Source: Asterias amurensis
Lineage: Eukaryota > Echinodermata > Asteroidea > Forcipulatida > Asteriidae
Direction: 5' to 3'
Assembly: GCF_032118995.1 (NCBI RefSeq)
Contig: NC_092666.1
Span: forward strand, 15,439,950-15,503,949
DNA length: 64,000 bases
This document shows positions 32,401 through 52,949 of the stretch, piece by piece. Numbering within the stretch: position 1 is the first letter of the stretch; each line of letters opens with the position of its first letter. A program made the translations under genes and the position numbers. The notes beneath the pieces were generated by a model. The model was not told where the DNA came from. It searched no databases and was given only the letters and a program-made list of their open reading frames with translations.

Positions 32401-33075
32401 GTCAGTTTATGTATATGGTGGATTACATAAAGCGCTTATACACTGCCAGCAACTTTTGTTAGCAAAAACCAAAACTGTAATGTTCCTTTAAGTCGCTATT
32501 AATGACATTAATACGCCCAAGATAACAAGTTATGAATATGTTAAGAAAAGTTAAATAGAAGTGGATAATTCCATAATAATACAAAATAATTGTGACATAA
32601 TTATTTTGAGTTAGCAAAACAAAAGGCGAAATTAAACGTGCACAAAAAGCTCTTTTCATTGTGCTCCTTAATTGGGTTCATGTAATAGTGCATAATGAAT
32701 GTTTAATGACAATTTTTATATTCGTTTGCAAAATAGCTTTCTTTTTTACTTCTACATGCAAACATCTACGTTATTTAGGTCCACTATTTGTTCGAGTGTT
32801 AAATTCGGAAATATCCCTACCTGAGGATGTTGCCCATTACCAACCACTCTTGCTCGCGGAGCAACAACTACCGAGCCTTGTAGAGCATCAAAGCGTGTTC
32901 CAGTGCAGAGGGGTACCGTGGTCCAGACGCTCAAACCCCACGACTGCTTCGGCTGCAGGCCTGGTTCCTTCATTTCCTTCTCGGTCCCTTGTACAAACCG
33001 GCCCATGCGAAGGCAAAACTCGCTCGGTACACATACGTAAGTGTCCATTCTCGACCCAACCGGCCGGCCACTGCA
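26396..33075 (-). CDS. PRDM-type zinc-finger protein with divergent PR domain
   Basis: Predicted coding exons (minus strand): 33075-32821, 29175-29040, 28694-28176, 27919-27750, 27444-27279, 26610-26468. Phases agree at every junction and the sum is 463 codons with the stop. Exon 1 begins the PR domain ([11 protein letters not shown] ... [16 protein letters not shown], then LQGSVV). Exon 2 continues it (WRNFG ... [11 protein letters not shown]). Exon 3 ends it (KPVFEVTQF ... CTELVAFFQ, in the place of the usual ELLVWY). Exon 3 then has a Gly-Thr-Ser-Leu-Thr-Pro repeat tract and finger 1; exon 4 has fingers 2-3, exon 5 fingers 4-5 and exon 6 finger 6. PRDM proteins are nuclear regulators that bind DNA and sometimes methylate histones. 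Key PR-domain residues look degenerate, so enzyme activity is doubtful. Subfamily not assigned. The ATG at 33048 is the first plausible start, but an upstream exon is possible. Confidence 0.8.
26468..26610 (-). CDS. Zinc finger 6 and C-terminus
   Basis: Encodes [14 protein letters not shown] ... HSKTH, then a 22-residue tail ending TGASH and a TAA at 26470-26468. Confidence 0.9.
26887..27214. mobile_element. Short TIR element with CTCF-like ends, copy 4, with a nested insertion
   Basis: The left end has GCTAGGTGGCTGCAGAC and the right end CCGCCACCTAGCGTTC plus AAAAGTCTCCC. It is longer than its sisters because a TTAA-flanked element (27000-27186) sits inside it. It lies in an intron of the PRDM-type gene. 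Confidence 0.6.
27000..27186. mobile_element. TTAA-flanked palindromic element nested in another
   Basis: Left end TTAAGGCCCGGACACACAGG, right end CCTGTGTGAGCGGACCTTAA. The arms GATAACGAGAACGAAAACG and CGTTTTCGTTCTCGTTATC are inverted, and ATTGGTTGAA faces TTCAACCAAT. TTAA duplication suggests a piggyBac-type origin (inferred). Confidence 0.7.
27279..27444 (-). CDS. Zinc fingers 4-5 exon
   Basis: Encodes [13 protein letters not shown] ... HMFVH and [10 protein letters not shown] ... HIMLH. The extra Cys in CTMCCKSF is unusual, but the zinc ligands are complete. Donor GTATGT, phase 1. Confidence 0.9.
27750..27919 (-). CDS. Zinc fingers 2-3 exon
   Basis: Encodes [14 protein letters not shown] ... 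HCRIH and [14 protein letters not shown] ... HRMTH, two canonical C2H2 fingers joined by a SGEKPH linker. Phase 1 in, phase 0 out (donor GTACGT). Confidence 0.9.
27972..28142. mobile_element. Promoter-like repeat (CRE, CCAAT, YY1-like), copy 4
   Basis: Starts ATGGACCTTTTGCATTGAC and ends ATGACGTCATGCGCATACGG followed by TCTATT. It contains CCGCCATCTT and GACCAATGAAC. It lies in the PRDM-type gene between the exons at 27919 and 28176. Confidence 0.5.
28176..28694 (-). CDS. PR domain end, repeat linker and zinc finger 1
   Basis: The acceptor TTCGGGCAG opens a frame that completes the PR domain with [19 protein letters not shown] low-complexity tract of GTSLTP/GTSLTQ-type units follows (about 28255-28480). 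The exon ends with a perfect C2H2 finger: CQVCGKAF, then [12 protein letters not shown] and TG at a phase 1 donor GTATAC. Confidence 0.85.
29040..29175 (-). CDS. PR domain exon 2
   Basis: TTTAATCCATTGCAG acceptor, donor GAAG|GTATTT, phase 0 in and phase 1 out. It encodes [15 protein letters not shown] and [12 protein letters not shown], which align with the W-E-I/V-F...DG and NWMxxVxxAR blocks of PR domains. It overlaps a repeat fragment on its left side. Confidence 0.75.
29895..30000 (-). mobile_element. tRNA-derived SINE head
   Basis: On the minus strand GCTGGATAGCTCAGTTGTTG and CGGTTCAAGTTCCGCTCC are A- and B-box sequences 40-50 bp apart. The stems do not close well, so I call it a SINE and not a tRNA gene. 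Confidence 0.55.
30305..30682. mobile_element. 'GGACACTATTGG' TIR element
   Basis: A diverged copy in the intron of the PRDM-type gene, running from TTAAAGGCACTGGACACTAT to TAGTGTCCAGTGCCTTTAA. Confidence 0.8.
31057..31435. mobile_element. 'GGACACTATTGG' TIR element
   Basis: A second copy in the same intron, with TTTAAAGACCCTGGACACC at the left and AATAGTGTCCACTGCCTTTA at the right. Confidence 0.8.
32821..33075 (-). CDS. PR domain exon 1
   Basis: Acceptor AACCTGGCACAG, donor CCTCAG|GTAGGG, 85 codons in phase 0. The peptide pattern GLxVWTxxPxxxGTRFxxxQG matches the start of a PR/SET domain. Codons are G/C-rich compared with the flanks, as expected for coding sequence. MDTY at 33048 may be the initiator. 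Confidence 0.75.
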
Positions 33076-33485
33076 CTGTGCCAGGTTAAGAAAGTTGAGT
33101 TTCACTTCAAAGTGTGGCCCCGTGGTTTGTAGAGAATGCTTGTGCATCCGTATTCCATAAAATAATGAAATACCTTTGGAAGTCGCAATATTTATAAACA
33201 AAAAAATGCCGGACCATTCCCTTTGAATTACTGGCACTGGGGTACCTAAGTGTCAATGTACTATGAAGAAGAAAAAAATCTAAAGTTTTTGAAACAATTT
33301 TGGTTTGCGGTATAACACCATGTGTGTCTACTTGCCAGGTAGATTTTGTTCTTTCAATTGTTGAAATGTTAAGGACAATGTGTAAGATTGGTAAAGACAA
33401 ATCCATTCGGGGATGGTTCTCTCTCTATGGTTCTCTGTACAAGTTTATTTTACGTCCGCCAATGGACATTCTCTACAAAATGATC

Positions 33486-33680
33486 AGGGCCCAATTTCAT
33501 AAAGCCTGTAAGCACAAAAACTACTAAGCACAGGAAAATCTTGCTTAGCAAAAACAGGTCACCAGCCAACATTCCATAAAGTTAAGACTGTTGCGACTGG
33601 TGCCCCACTCATTTTGTGCTTAGAAGAGAAATTTGTCAAGCAGTATTTTCTGCCTACTAGCTTTATGAAAATGGGCCCTT
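33486..33680. mobile_element. GCTTAGCA-type short TIR element
   Basis: Ends GGGCCCAATTTCATAAAGCC and GCTTTATGAAAATGGGCCC are inverted. The inside holds CTTGCTTAGCAAAAACAG and ACCAGCCAACATTCC. Other copies lie at 41667-41887 and 57778-57955. Confidence 0.7.
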
Positions 33681-34360
33681 GACGCAACTGTAAACACTTA
33701 TTCACGTCACGTGATGAAAAGTGAGAAATTTCTTTATATTATTCAGGGAGGCTTGAATCCTTTATTCTGATTGGTCAATCCATAGCAACAAGGAGTGTGA
33801 TTTAAACTTATAGTATAATAACTAGTAATCCAAACGCGTTTCTCTTAGTACAGTTATTTAATAGACTATTTATTATGAGTGGAAGGGAAGAGATTTTAGT
33901 AATTAAGGATAAATTCATTCAAATGTACATTTCAAAGATGGCAAGTAAAGATTAAAATTTCAATAAAGTAATACAGTTCCTAAGAGAATTAACATTAAAT
34001 GCTATTAAATAAAATTACGTAATGACATTGATACAAATATTGGTTATGAACCTGTCCAATTTCAACGGTAAAATGCTCCGGACATTTTTTTTTTGTAAAA
34101 AAAATAAAGATGAATTAAAATAATTAAAACATACAAAACAAAGATTGAATTGTCAACATAATCGGAATAATATTCAATTCACTACTCTTTCCCCAATTCC
34201 AGGCTCTACATGCAAATTGCTGACTGTGCAAAGGCGAATAGTGCACGAATTAGTTGTGTACTTAGCGAGTTTGAGTAAACTAAGTAGGATTTGAAACTTT
34301 GCAAGGTGGAAGTACGATAAGGAAAGTAGGATTTGAAACTTTGCATGGTGGAGATAAGAT

Positions 34361-34598
34361 ATAGAAGAGTTTGCGGTAACACCATGTAATAACAATCTCT
34401 AAATGAGTTGGGGTGGTTCTGAAAAGAACCGTTGGGTTAACTCGACGTTTCGATCAGTATGCTCTGATCGTCTTCATTCTCCAGAAGACGATCAGAGCAT
34501 ACTGATCGAAACGTCGAGTTAACCCAACGGTTCTTTTCAGAACCACCCCAACTCATTTAGAGATTGTTATTACATGGTGTTACCGCAAACTCTTCTAT
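34361..34598. mobile_element. Near-perfect fold-back element with GATCAG hairpins
   Basis: Two ~110 bp arms are inverted with almost no mismatches: ATAGAAGAGTTTGCGGTAAC at the left and GTTACCGCAAACTCTTCTAT at the right, meeting at CTTCATTCTCCAGAAG. Each arm contains GATCAG-AGCATA-CTGATC, a small hairpin, followed by GAAACGTCGAGTTAAC. Such low divergence suggests a recent origin. Confidence 0.85.
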
Positions 34599-34606
34599 AC
34601 GATAAG

Positions 34607-34807
34607 GAAAGGTTTGCAGTAACACCAATGACTATCTCTAAATGAGTTGGTGTGGTTCTGAAAAGAACCGTTGATTACTCGGCGTTTCGATCAGTATGCT
34701 TTGATCCTCTGATCGAAACGTCAAGTTGAAACCAACCGTTATTTTCAGAACCACCCCAACTCATTTAAAGATAGTCATAACATGGTGTTAAGGCAAACAT
34801 TTCCTTA
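34607..34807. mobile_element. Second fold-back element, diverged
   Basis: It has the same family arms (AAGGAAAGGTTTGCAGTAAC, CATGGTGTTAAGGCAAAC) next to the previous one, with the central hairpin shortened. The adjacent placement suggests local duplication or targeting. Confidence 0.75.
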
Positions 34808-35323
34808 TTGAGAAAACCAATAAATTTTTACCCAGGGTTTGTCCTTGCATGCTAAAGGGAATAGTTAAAACTAATTAATCAAATATCCCATAGGAAGAAC
34901 AGCGGAGTGTAATGAGGATTTTATCCAAGTTCTTCTGACAAACCAGAAGTTCCTACTTTGTAAATTTACAGTGAAAATGGAATTGAATGTGATGTATATT
35001 CAAAACTAACCACATCAACAATTAATATTGCTGAAAGGTACATACATTATAGTGGTATTTAAATTCATTTATGAATACATAAAACTATTTTGGCTTTGAT
35101 TGTTCAAAATTTAAAATCACAATTTTTATTGTTATTTGGAACAGATCCAACCGAATTTTTAAAATCCTATATTGACAGGGGAAATTATATAGGCCCTAAG
35201 CCTTTAACTTCTATTATATTTAATAATATTATTCAATTCATTATTACATTTCTTTTAAACTATACTGGGAGTTTTCTGAACGCTATGGGCAACAGACTTA
35301 TCAGTTAATTTACAAAACTATGG

Positions 35324-35523
35324 ATGCGTCCGATTAGCTTCCCTGGGTCGGCCCCGATCTGCCCCCTGTACCTTTGAATGGCTTTGCCGCAGCCCCAAGT
35401 GCCCTGCTTGTGGAACGGTCACTTGGGGCTGGCCCGAGGTGCATGACGATTAGCTCTTGTCAGGGGCTCACATGAGTGAGCACCGCAGGGTCGACCCAGG
35501 GAAGCTAATCGAACGCACCCATT
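35324..35523. mobile_element. GC-rich short TIR element
   Basis: Ends ATGCGTCCGATTAGCTTCC and GGAAGCTAATCGAACGCACC are inverted, and CCCTGGGTCGGCC faces GGTCGACCCAGGG. The interior has CCCCAAGTGCCC / GGTCACTTGGGG arms. Noncoding. Confidence 0.7.
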
Positions 35524-35784
35524 GAACGATGGATAAACATGTGCCTGGTATGTGCCGCTACCCAGCATCCAGAAACAATTCTACTGTACAGTTTAATACA
35601 TACAACATGCAAAAATATGGTTTATTATTTACAGGTTTGCCTTATTCCCGATGACTCAGTCAGTTTGGCATTTTCATTTACTGCAACTATGTATGAAAAT
35701 ATTCCATAAACACAGCACAATAAACTAGGATTTTAGTTTTAACATTTTTGATAAAAAACGAGACACTTTTTGAGGAGTCCATGG

Positions 35785-45984
<10,200 letters not shown>

Positions 45985-45999
45985 CTGCAGACACAGGGA

Positions 46000-48890
46000 G
46001 GAAAAGGAAAGGTAGAAATAAGAAGGGCCTGTAGAGCTGCTAAAGCAGCAAATACTGCTTAACAAATTTCTGCTAAGCATAAATGAGCAGGATACCAGTC
46101 TACACATGTCAAATTTTATTTTAACTGATAACCAAGGTTTAAAGCAATCTCACAACATCGGTAAACAGTATTGTCCAAAGGCCCACACTTTGTGTATCAC
46201 AACTATAAAATAACAAACCTGTGAAAATTTAGGCTCTATTGGTCATCAGATCCGAGTCGGGAGAAAATAACAGAAAAACCCACCCTTGTTTCCGCAAGTT
46301 TCGCCGTGTCATGACATGTGTTTAAAATAAATCCGTTATTCTCGATATTGAGAATTGATAATTGTTTTAATGTTTTCTCAAAAAAGTAAAGCATTTCATG
46401 GAATAATATTTCAAGAGAAGTCTTTCACCATTACCTTCTGTAAACCCAGTAAGTTATTTGTAATTCTGTGAACTTTTAATTTTTGTTCTGTTCAGAAGGT
46501 GTCCACTGGCTTTAAAGCATAACTAAGCCGGGCTTAGTTACATGTGCCAGTTACATGTGCCTCATGGAGCTATAAAAAGGATTTACTTTCTCTCCTCATA
46601 AGTAGCTATATATGCTAAGTAGCCAGCAGGGCCAGTGGTAAGACAATAATGGATGGCCACCAGAAAACTTGGTGGCCAAGTAACTTGGTGAGAGTTTGTT
46701 TTTCCATTGACAGTCACATGACTGATTGGATTATGTTGACACACCCCTTTAAAAAGTTGTTTGTACCAACATGAATCAGCTGTTAGGGGGAAATATTTCA
46801 CACACAATTTTGTTTTAATAATATAGTATGAATTTCATTATCAGTAGGTCAAAGTTTTCAAATTCAGAATAAAATGTTAAACAATGGTATTTTTTACCCT
46901 TATCAATCCTGAATAAATACATTTAAAACCAACATTTACAGCTTGATAAGTTGCAGTTAAGATTAGAAATATTAATTAATCCATCATCAATTAACTTGAG
47001 TTGAGTTTTAAATAAAGTTCATAAAAAAAAGTTCACAATCAGGAACTAGCCTTTACAGTTATTATGATTTTTAACTTAGTCAACACTCTAGGCCCATATT
47101 CCATAGATACTTTTCTATTTTTTTTAAGAAGAAAAAAATATCTTGACTTGTGAAAAATTGGTGGGGTGCTCCATATTTAACTTGAGGGAATGAAAGATAA
47201 ATAAAATGTTTGATGTCAAATTTTAATTTAGTGGATACAAAATCAAATCTTTATTATGTTCACACTTAATAATTAATTCCACTTTTGGCTTTATTTAATT
47301 AAAATGTTGCTCACAATGCCAATGGTAATGGTAGACTGAGACTGAGCGTCTATGTTTTGCCGGCCGATATTTTCTCATTTAATTGCCAATTTAGTGTGAA
47401 ATTGTTATTTAATTATGGCAAAGTTACATTTACTATTTATACCCTATGATTATGAATGATGATATGACCTATCAAAGTATCAAAATACATTTTCATTTCA
47501 TTTTCTATGCCAGCAAACATGAAAAGACACATGTATTAAAAAATTGCACATCAAAGATTTACAAGAACAAGCAATACAATACAATGGTTATATAAATAAG
47601 ATTATAAATATGTAATTGTAAAAACACTAACATTAATTAGTTACTGAGAATTCTAGCCTGCAGATATTTGTATACACAAATTTATAAACCAAGACATGTA
47701 GGCATACAGCGTATAATTGACTGAGGAAGAAGAAAACCAAAAATATCCAATCACTATGTAAATAGTTTTGATAATAAACAAACACAATGTACAGTCACAG
47801 TCCAGACAACACACATGAACAGAGGAGCTGCAAGCAAGGGCCAAGAGTGTGACATTTTCTATTTCGTCGTCATCTGCAAACAACAATCTGTCACAACAAA
47901 CTGTCAGATAAAACCAGAAAAACAAAACAAGCACCTACCACTTCACTTACTTATCATGTGACAGGCATATGTTTTGCAATTAATAATGACGTTCTGTAAC
48001 AAAATATACCAAAATGTGTCAGTCAGTAACGAAGATGAAACACATTTTCTTCACCAGGTCAGTCATTTGCCTTAGCTTTCGCGTCGCTCTCGAAAGGTCA
48101 ACTTTTCACGTGTGTTTGTGTAGTTAGGAACTACGCGTCTAGAGGCCAGACTATAACACCTGAATACGCAGCACCAGACTAAAGTTAGTCTTCTTTCGTG
48201 CTTTTCCCGGGTAGAGTTTGAAGTGAGACATTGGCGTGCGGTATTAATTTAACTGAAAAGTTGAACAGGAACGGACGTACCAGTTTAACTCCTTCTATTG
48301 TATCTGCTTCAACAACTCACTGTGTATTCTAAGCCCAGTGACGAAATCGTGGCCCCTCCTTCTTCTCGCACTGGAAATGGAGCCAACTAGACCTATGCCT
48401 AAATACGGGTTAAACTACCCATTCTGTAATTGTACACCTACTTTAGTCATTTTTCTTAAGGCATAAATGAATGTAATTTCAACTGCAAACTCAATGTTCG
48501 CCAAACATCCTCTTCTCTAAAGCGAATCACTCATTTTCAAGCATAGAACGCTTTCTCAACTTCCAGGCCATAGACTTCTCACTTCTGCACACTTCAAAAA
48601 TAGGTGTTTCCCTGATACCTAATCATTATGAATACTTGGCGCGTGCACTCAAACTTGGGTCCACTCGAAACATTTCTCGACAAATCGATCTTATCAATGC
48701 GTCTGGCGGAACTAGGCCATAAAACAAAGGTGAGAAAGTTACCATCTGCCGAATGCAGTTTTCTTATAATGTGAGATAATAAAGTGCTTTTGCATTAACA
48801 AGATGGACTTTGGGCTCATAGCGTTTGTATGGCATTGTGACTTTTTTTTCTTCTCTCTTTTCTTTTCTAAAGCCCCCCCCCCCCCCCCCC
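46000..48890. other. Upstream region of the BBX-type gene
   Basis: No coding exon. A diverged 'GGACACTATTGG'-type fragment lies at about 46150-46517. A possible noncoding exon end on the minus strand (GATAA|GTAAGT at 47951) and the CpG-richer 48050-48400 could belong to the promoter side of the BBX-type gene, but this is not proven. Confidence 0.45.
48873..48890. repeat. Poly-C tract
   Basis: About 18 consecutive C directly before the 133 bp satellite, a likely slippage site. A second poly-C run lies near 55016-55031. Confidence 0.85.
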
Positions 48891-48899
48891 GACAAGAAT

Positions 48900-51800
48900 A
48901 ATGGATTGGCAACCAAAGACAGAGAAAAGGGAAATAACAGACAAAGAAGAAGATGAGGAGATGACATCAGGGCATTATGGAGATGGACCAAAACTGCAAG
49001 AAATAGAAATAAATGGCATTTACACGAGGAGGGCATACATCTTACACTGGAAAAGGAAAAGAGGTAGACAGAGAAGAAGATGGAGAGATGACATCAGGGT
49101 ATTATGGCAGAACAACATGGACCAGAACTGCAAGAAATAGAAATGAATGGCATTTACACGAGGAGGGCATACATCTTACACTGGAAAAGGAAAAGAGGTA
49201 GACAGAGAAGAAGATGGAGAGATGACATCAGGGTTTATGAAGGAACAACATGGACCAGAACTGCAAGAAATAGAAATGAATGGCATTTACACGAGGAGGG
49301 CATACATCTTACACTGGAAAAGGAAAAGAGGTAGACAGAGAAGAAGATGGAGAGATGACATCAGGGTATTATGCAGGAACAACATGGACCAGAACTGCAA
49401 GAAATAGAAATAAATGGCATTTACACGAGGAGGGCATACATCTTACACTGGAAAAGGAAAAGAGGTAGACAGCGAAGAAGATGGAGAGATGACATCAGGG
49501 TATTATGCAGGAACAACATGGACCAGAACTGCAAGAAATAGAAATGAATGGTGTTTACATGAGGAGGGCTATACATCTTACACTGGAAAAGGAAAAGAGG
49601 TAGACAGAGAAGAAGATGGAGAGATGACATCAGGGTATTATGCAGGAACAACATGGACCAGAACTGCAAGAAATAGAAATAAATGGCATTTACACGAGGA
49701 GGGCATACATCTTACACTGGAAAAGGAAAAGAGGTAGACAGCGAAGAAGATGGAGAGATGACATCAGGGTATTATGGAGGAACAACATGGACCAAACCTG
49801 CAAGAAATAGTAACGAATGACGTTTAAATGAGGAGGGCTACATCTTACACTGGAAAAGGAAAAGAGGTAGACAGCGAAGAAGATGGAGAGATGACATCAG
49901 GGTATTATGGAGGAACAACATGGACCAGAACTGCAAGAAATAGAAATGAATGGTGTCTACATGAGGAGGGCTATACATCTTACACTGGAAAATGAAAAGA
50001 GGTAGACAGCGAAGAAGATGGAGAGATGACATCAGGGTATTATGGAGGAACAACATGGACCAGAACTGCAAGAAATAGAAATGAATGGTGTCTACATGAG
50101 GAGGGCTATACATCTTACACTGGAAAATGAAAAGAGGTAGACAGCGAAGAAGATGGAGAGATGACATCAGGGTATTATGGAGGAACAACATGGACCAGAA
50201 CTGCAAGAAATAGAAATGAATGGTGTCTACATGAGGAGGGCTATACATCTTACACTGGAAAATGAAAAGAGGTAGACAGCGAAGAAGATGGAGAGATGAC
50301 ATCAGGGTATTATGGAGGAACAACATGGACCAGAACTGCAAGAAATAGAAATGAATGGTGTCTACATGAGGAGGGCTATACATCTTACACTGGAAAATGA
50401 AAAGAGGTAGACAGCGAAGAAGATGGAGAGATGACATCAGGGTATTATGCAGGAACAACATGGACCAGAACTACAAGAAATAGAAATAAATGGCATTTAC
50501 ATGAGGAGGGCTACATCTTACACTGGAAAAGGAAAAGAGGTAGACAGCGAAGAAGATGGAAAGATGACATCAGGGTATTATGGAGGAACAACATGGACCA
50601 GAACTGCAAGAAATAGAAATGAATGGTGTCTACATGAGGAGGGCTACATCTTACACTGGAAAAGGAAAAGAGGTAGACAGCGAAGAAGATGGAGAGATGA
50701 CATCAGGGTATTATGGAGGAACAACATGGACCAGAACTGCAAGAAATAGAAATGAATGGTGTCTACATGAGGAGGGCTATACATCTTACACTGGAAAATG
50801 AAAAGAGGTAGACAGCGAAGAAGATGGAGAGATGACATCAGGGTATTATGGAGGAACAACATGGACCAGAACTGCAAGAAATAGAAATGAATGGTGTCTA
50901 CATGAGGAGGGCTATACATCTTACACTGGAAAATGAAAAGAGGTAGACAGCGAAGAAGATGGAGAGATGACATCAGGGTATTATGCAGGAACAACATGGA
51001 CCAGAACTGCAAGAAATAGAAATGAATGGTGTCTACATGAGGAGGGCTATACATCTTACACTGGAAAATGAAAAGAGGTAGACAGCGAAGAAGATGGAGA
51101 GATGACATCAGGGTATTATGGAGGAACAACATGGACCAGAACTGCAAGAAATAGAAATGAATGGTGTCTACATGAGGAGGGCTATACATCTTACACTGGA
51201 AAAGGAAAAGAGGTAGACAGCGAAGAAGATGGAGAGATGACATCAGGGTATTATGCAGGAACAACATGGACCAGAACTACAAGAAATAGAAATAAATGGC
51301 ATTTACATGAGGAGGGCTACATCTTACACTGGAAAAGGAAAAGAGGTAGACAGCGAAGAAGATGGAGAGATGACATCAGGGTATTATGGAGGAACAACAT
51401 GGACCAGAACTGCAAGAAATAGAAATGAATGGCATTTACAAGAGGATGGCTACATCTTACACTGGAAAAGGAAAAGAGGTAGACAGAGAAGAAGAGGGAG
51501 AGATGACATCAGGGTATTATGCAGGAACAACATGGACCAGAACTGCAAGAAATAGAAATGAATGGCATTTACAAGAGGATGGCTACATCTTACACTGGAA
51601 AAGGAAAAGAGGTAGACAGAGAAGAAGAGGGAGAGATGACATCAGGGTATTATGCAGGAACAACATGGACCAGAACTGCAAGAAATAGAAATAAATGGCA
51701 TTTACATGAGGAGGGCTACATCTTACACTGGAAAAGGAAAAGAGGTAGACAGAGAAGAAGATGGAGAGATGACATAAGGGTTTATGAAGGAACAACATGG

Positions 51801-52690
51801 ACCAGAACTGCAAGAAATAGAAATGAATGGTGTCTACATGAGGAGGGCTACATCTTACACTGGAAAAGGAAAAGAGGTAGACAGCGAAGAAGATGGAGAG
51901 ATGACATCAGGGTATTATGCAGGAACAACATGGACCAGAACTGCAAGAAATAGAAATGAATGGCATTTACACGAGGAGGGCATACATCTTACACTGGAAA
52001 AGGAAAAGAGGTAGACAGCGAAGAAGATGGAGAGATGACATCAGGGTATTATGGAGGAACAACATGGACCAGAACTGCAAGAAATAGAAATGAATGGTGT
52101 CTACATGAGGAGGGCTACATCTTACACTGGAAAATGAAAAGAGGTAGACAGAGAAGAAGAGGGAGAGATGACATCAGGGTATTATGCAGGAACAACATGG
52201 ATCAGAACTGCAAGAAATAGAAATGAATGGCATTTACACGAGGAGGGCATACATCTTACACTGGAAAAGGAAAAGAGGTAGACAGAGAAGAAGAGGGAGA
52301 GATGACATCAGGGTATTATGCAGGAACAACATGGACCAGAACTGCAAGAAATAGAAATGAATGGTGTCTACATGAGGAGGGCATACATCTTACACTGGAA
52401 AAGGAAAAGAGGTAGACAGAGAAGAAGAGGGAGAGATGACATCAGGGTATTATGGAGGAACAACATGGACCAGAACTGCAAGATATTGAAATGAATGGCA
52501 TTTACAAGAGGATGGCTACATCTTACACTGGAAAAGGAAAAGAGGTAGACAGAGAAGAAGATGGAGAGATGACATCAGGGTTTATGAAGGAACAACATGG
52601 ACCAGAACTACAAGAAATTGAAATGAATGGCATTTACAAGAGGATGGCTACATCTTACACTGGATGAACACAGCCTATGCACATATGATG
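48900..52690 (+). repeat. 133 bp satellite, about 28 copies, derived from a LINE 3' end
   Basis: Units of about 133 bp (start-to-start 133 or 134) include AAAAGAGGTAGACAGAGAAG, ATGGAGAGATGACATCAGGG and TGGACCAGAACTGCAAGAAA. In one frame a unit reads KRGRQRRRWRDDIR, then in the next frame TWTRTARNRNEW and EEGYILHW. These are the motifs near the C-terminus of RTE-type non-LTR retrotransposon proteins. Units missing one base (GGGTTTATGAAGG) keep both parts in one frame. The final copy runs on to a stop and a short ATGATGATGATAAATAAA tail, the usual sort of RTE 3' end. Because 133 is not a multiple of three, long open frames on both strands here (up to 207 codons) are artefacts. Confidence 0.85.
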
Positions 52691-52949
52691 ATGATAAATA
52701 AAGCCACCCCGCCTATTAGTTTTTAACCAACGCACTTTACAAACAAAATGTCGTTCTGATTAATTAACTAGGAAGGTACAATTATTGATCTGATTAAACT
52801 AACTTGATGACGCAAATTCAGACGGTTATTGACACTTACTGCACATAATGTTTACTCTGTAAAAACTGATAACCGATATTAAAAATGATTTATAAAAGAA
52901 CAACATATTGTAGTATTTCATTTTGGACCCAAAACAACCCACCAACAAT
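52690..52949 (+). promoter_or_regulatory. Promoter region of the insulin/relaxin-like gene
   Basis: TTTATAAAAGAAC with TATAAAAG at 52891-52898 lies about 55 bp before the ATG at 52950, so the 5'UTR would be about 25-30 nt. The rest of the 250 bp between it and the LINE satellite is AT-rich with no other clear site. Confidence 0.5.

Larger units (their letters stand above)
33076..35784. other. Intergenic stretch between the PRDM-type and BBX-type genes
   Basis: No supported gene. It holds a GCTTAGCA-type element (33486-33680), two adjacent fold-back elements (34361-34598 and 34607-34807) and a TIR element (35324-35523). Confidence 0.6.

Noticed and set aside
32661-33089. Plus-strand open frame of 142 codons
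   Set aside because: Antisense to the first PR-domain exon, which has matching splice sites and family motifs on the minus strand.
49838-51267. Two minus-strand open frames of 207 codons repeating MLFLHNTLMSSLHLLRCLPL
   Set aside because: They are the antisense of the LINE-derived 133 bp satellite and stay open only where unit lengths happen to add to a multiple of three; no independent coding evidence.
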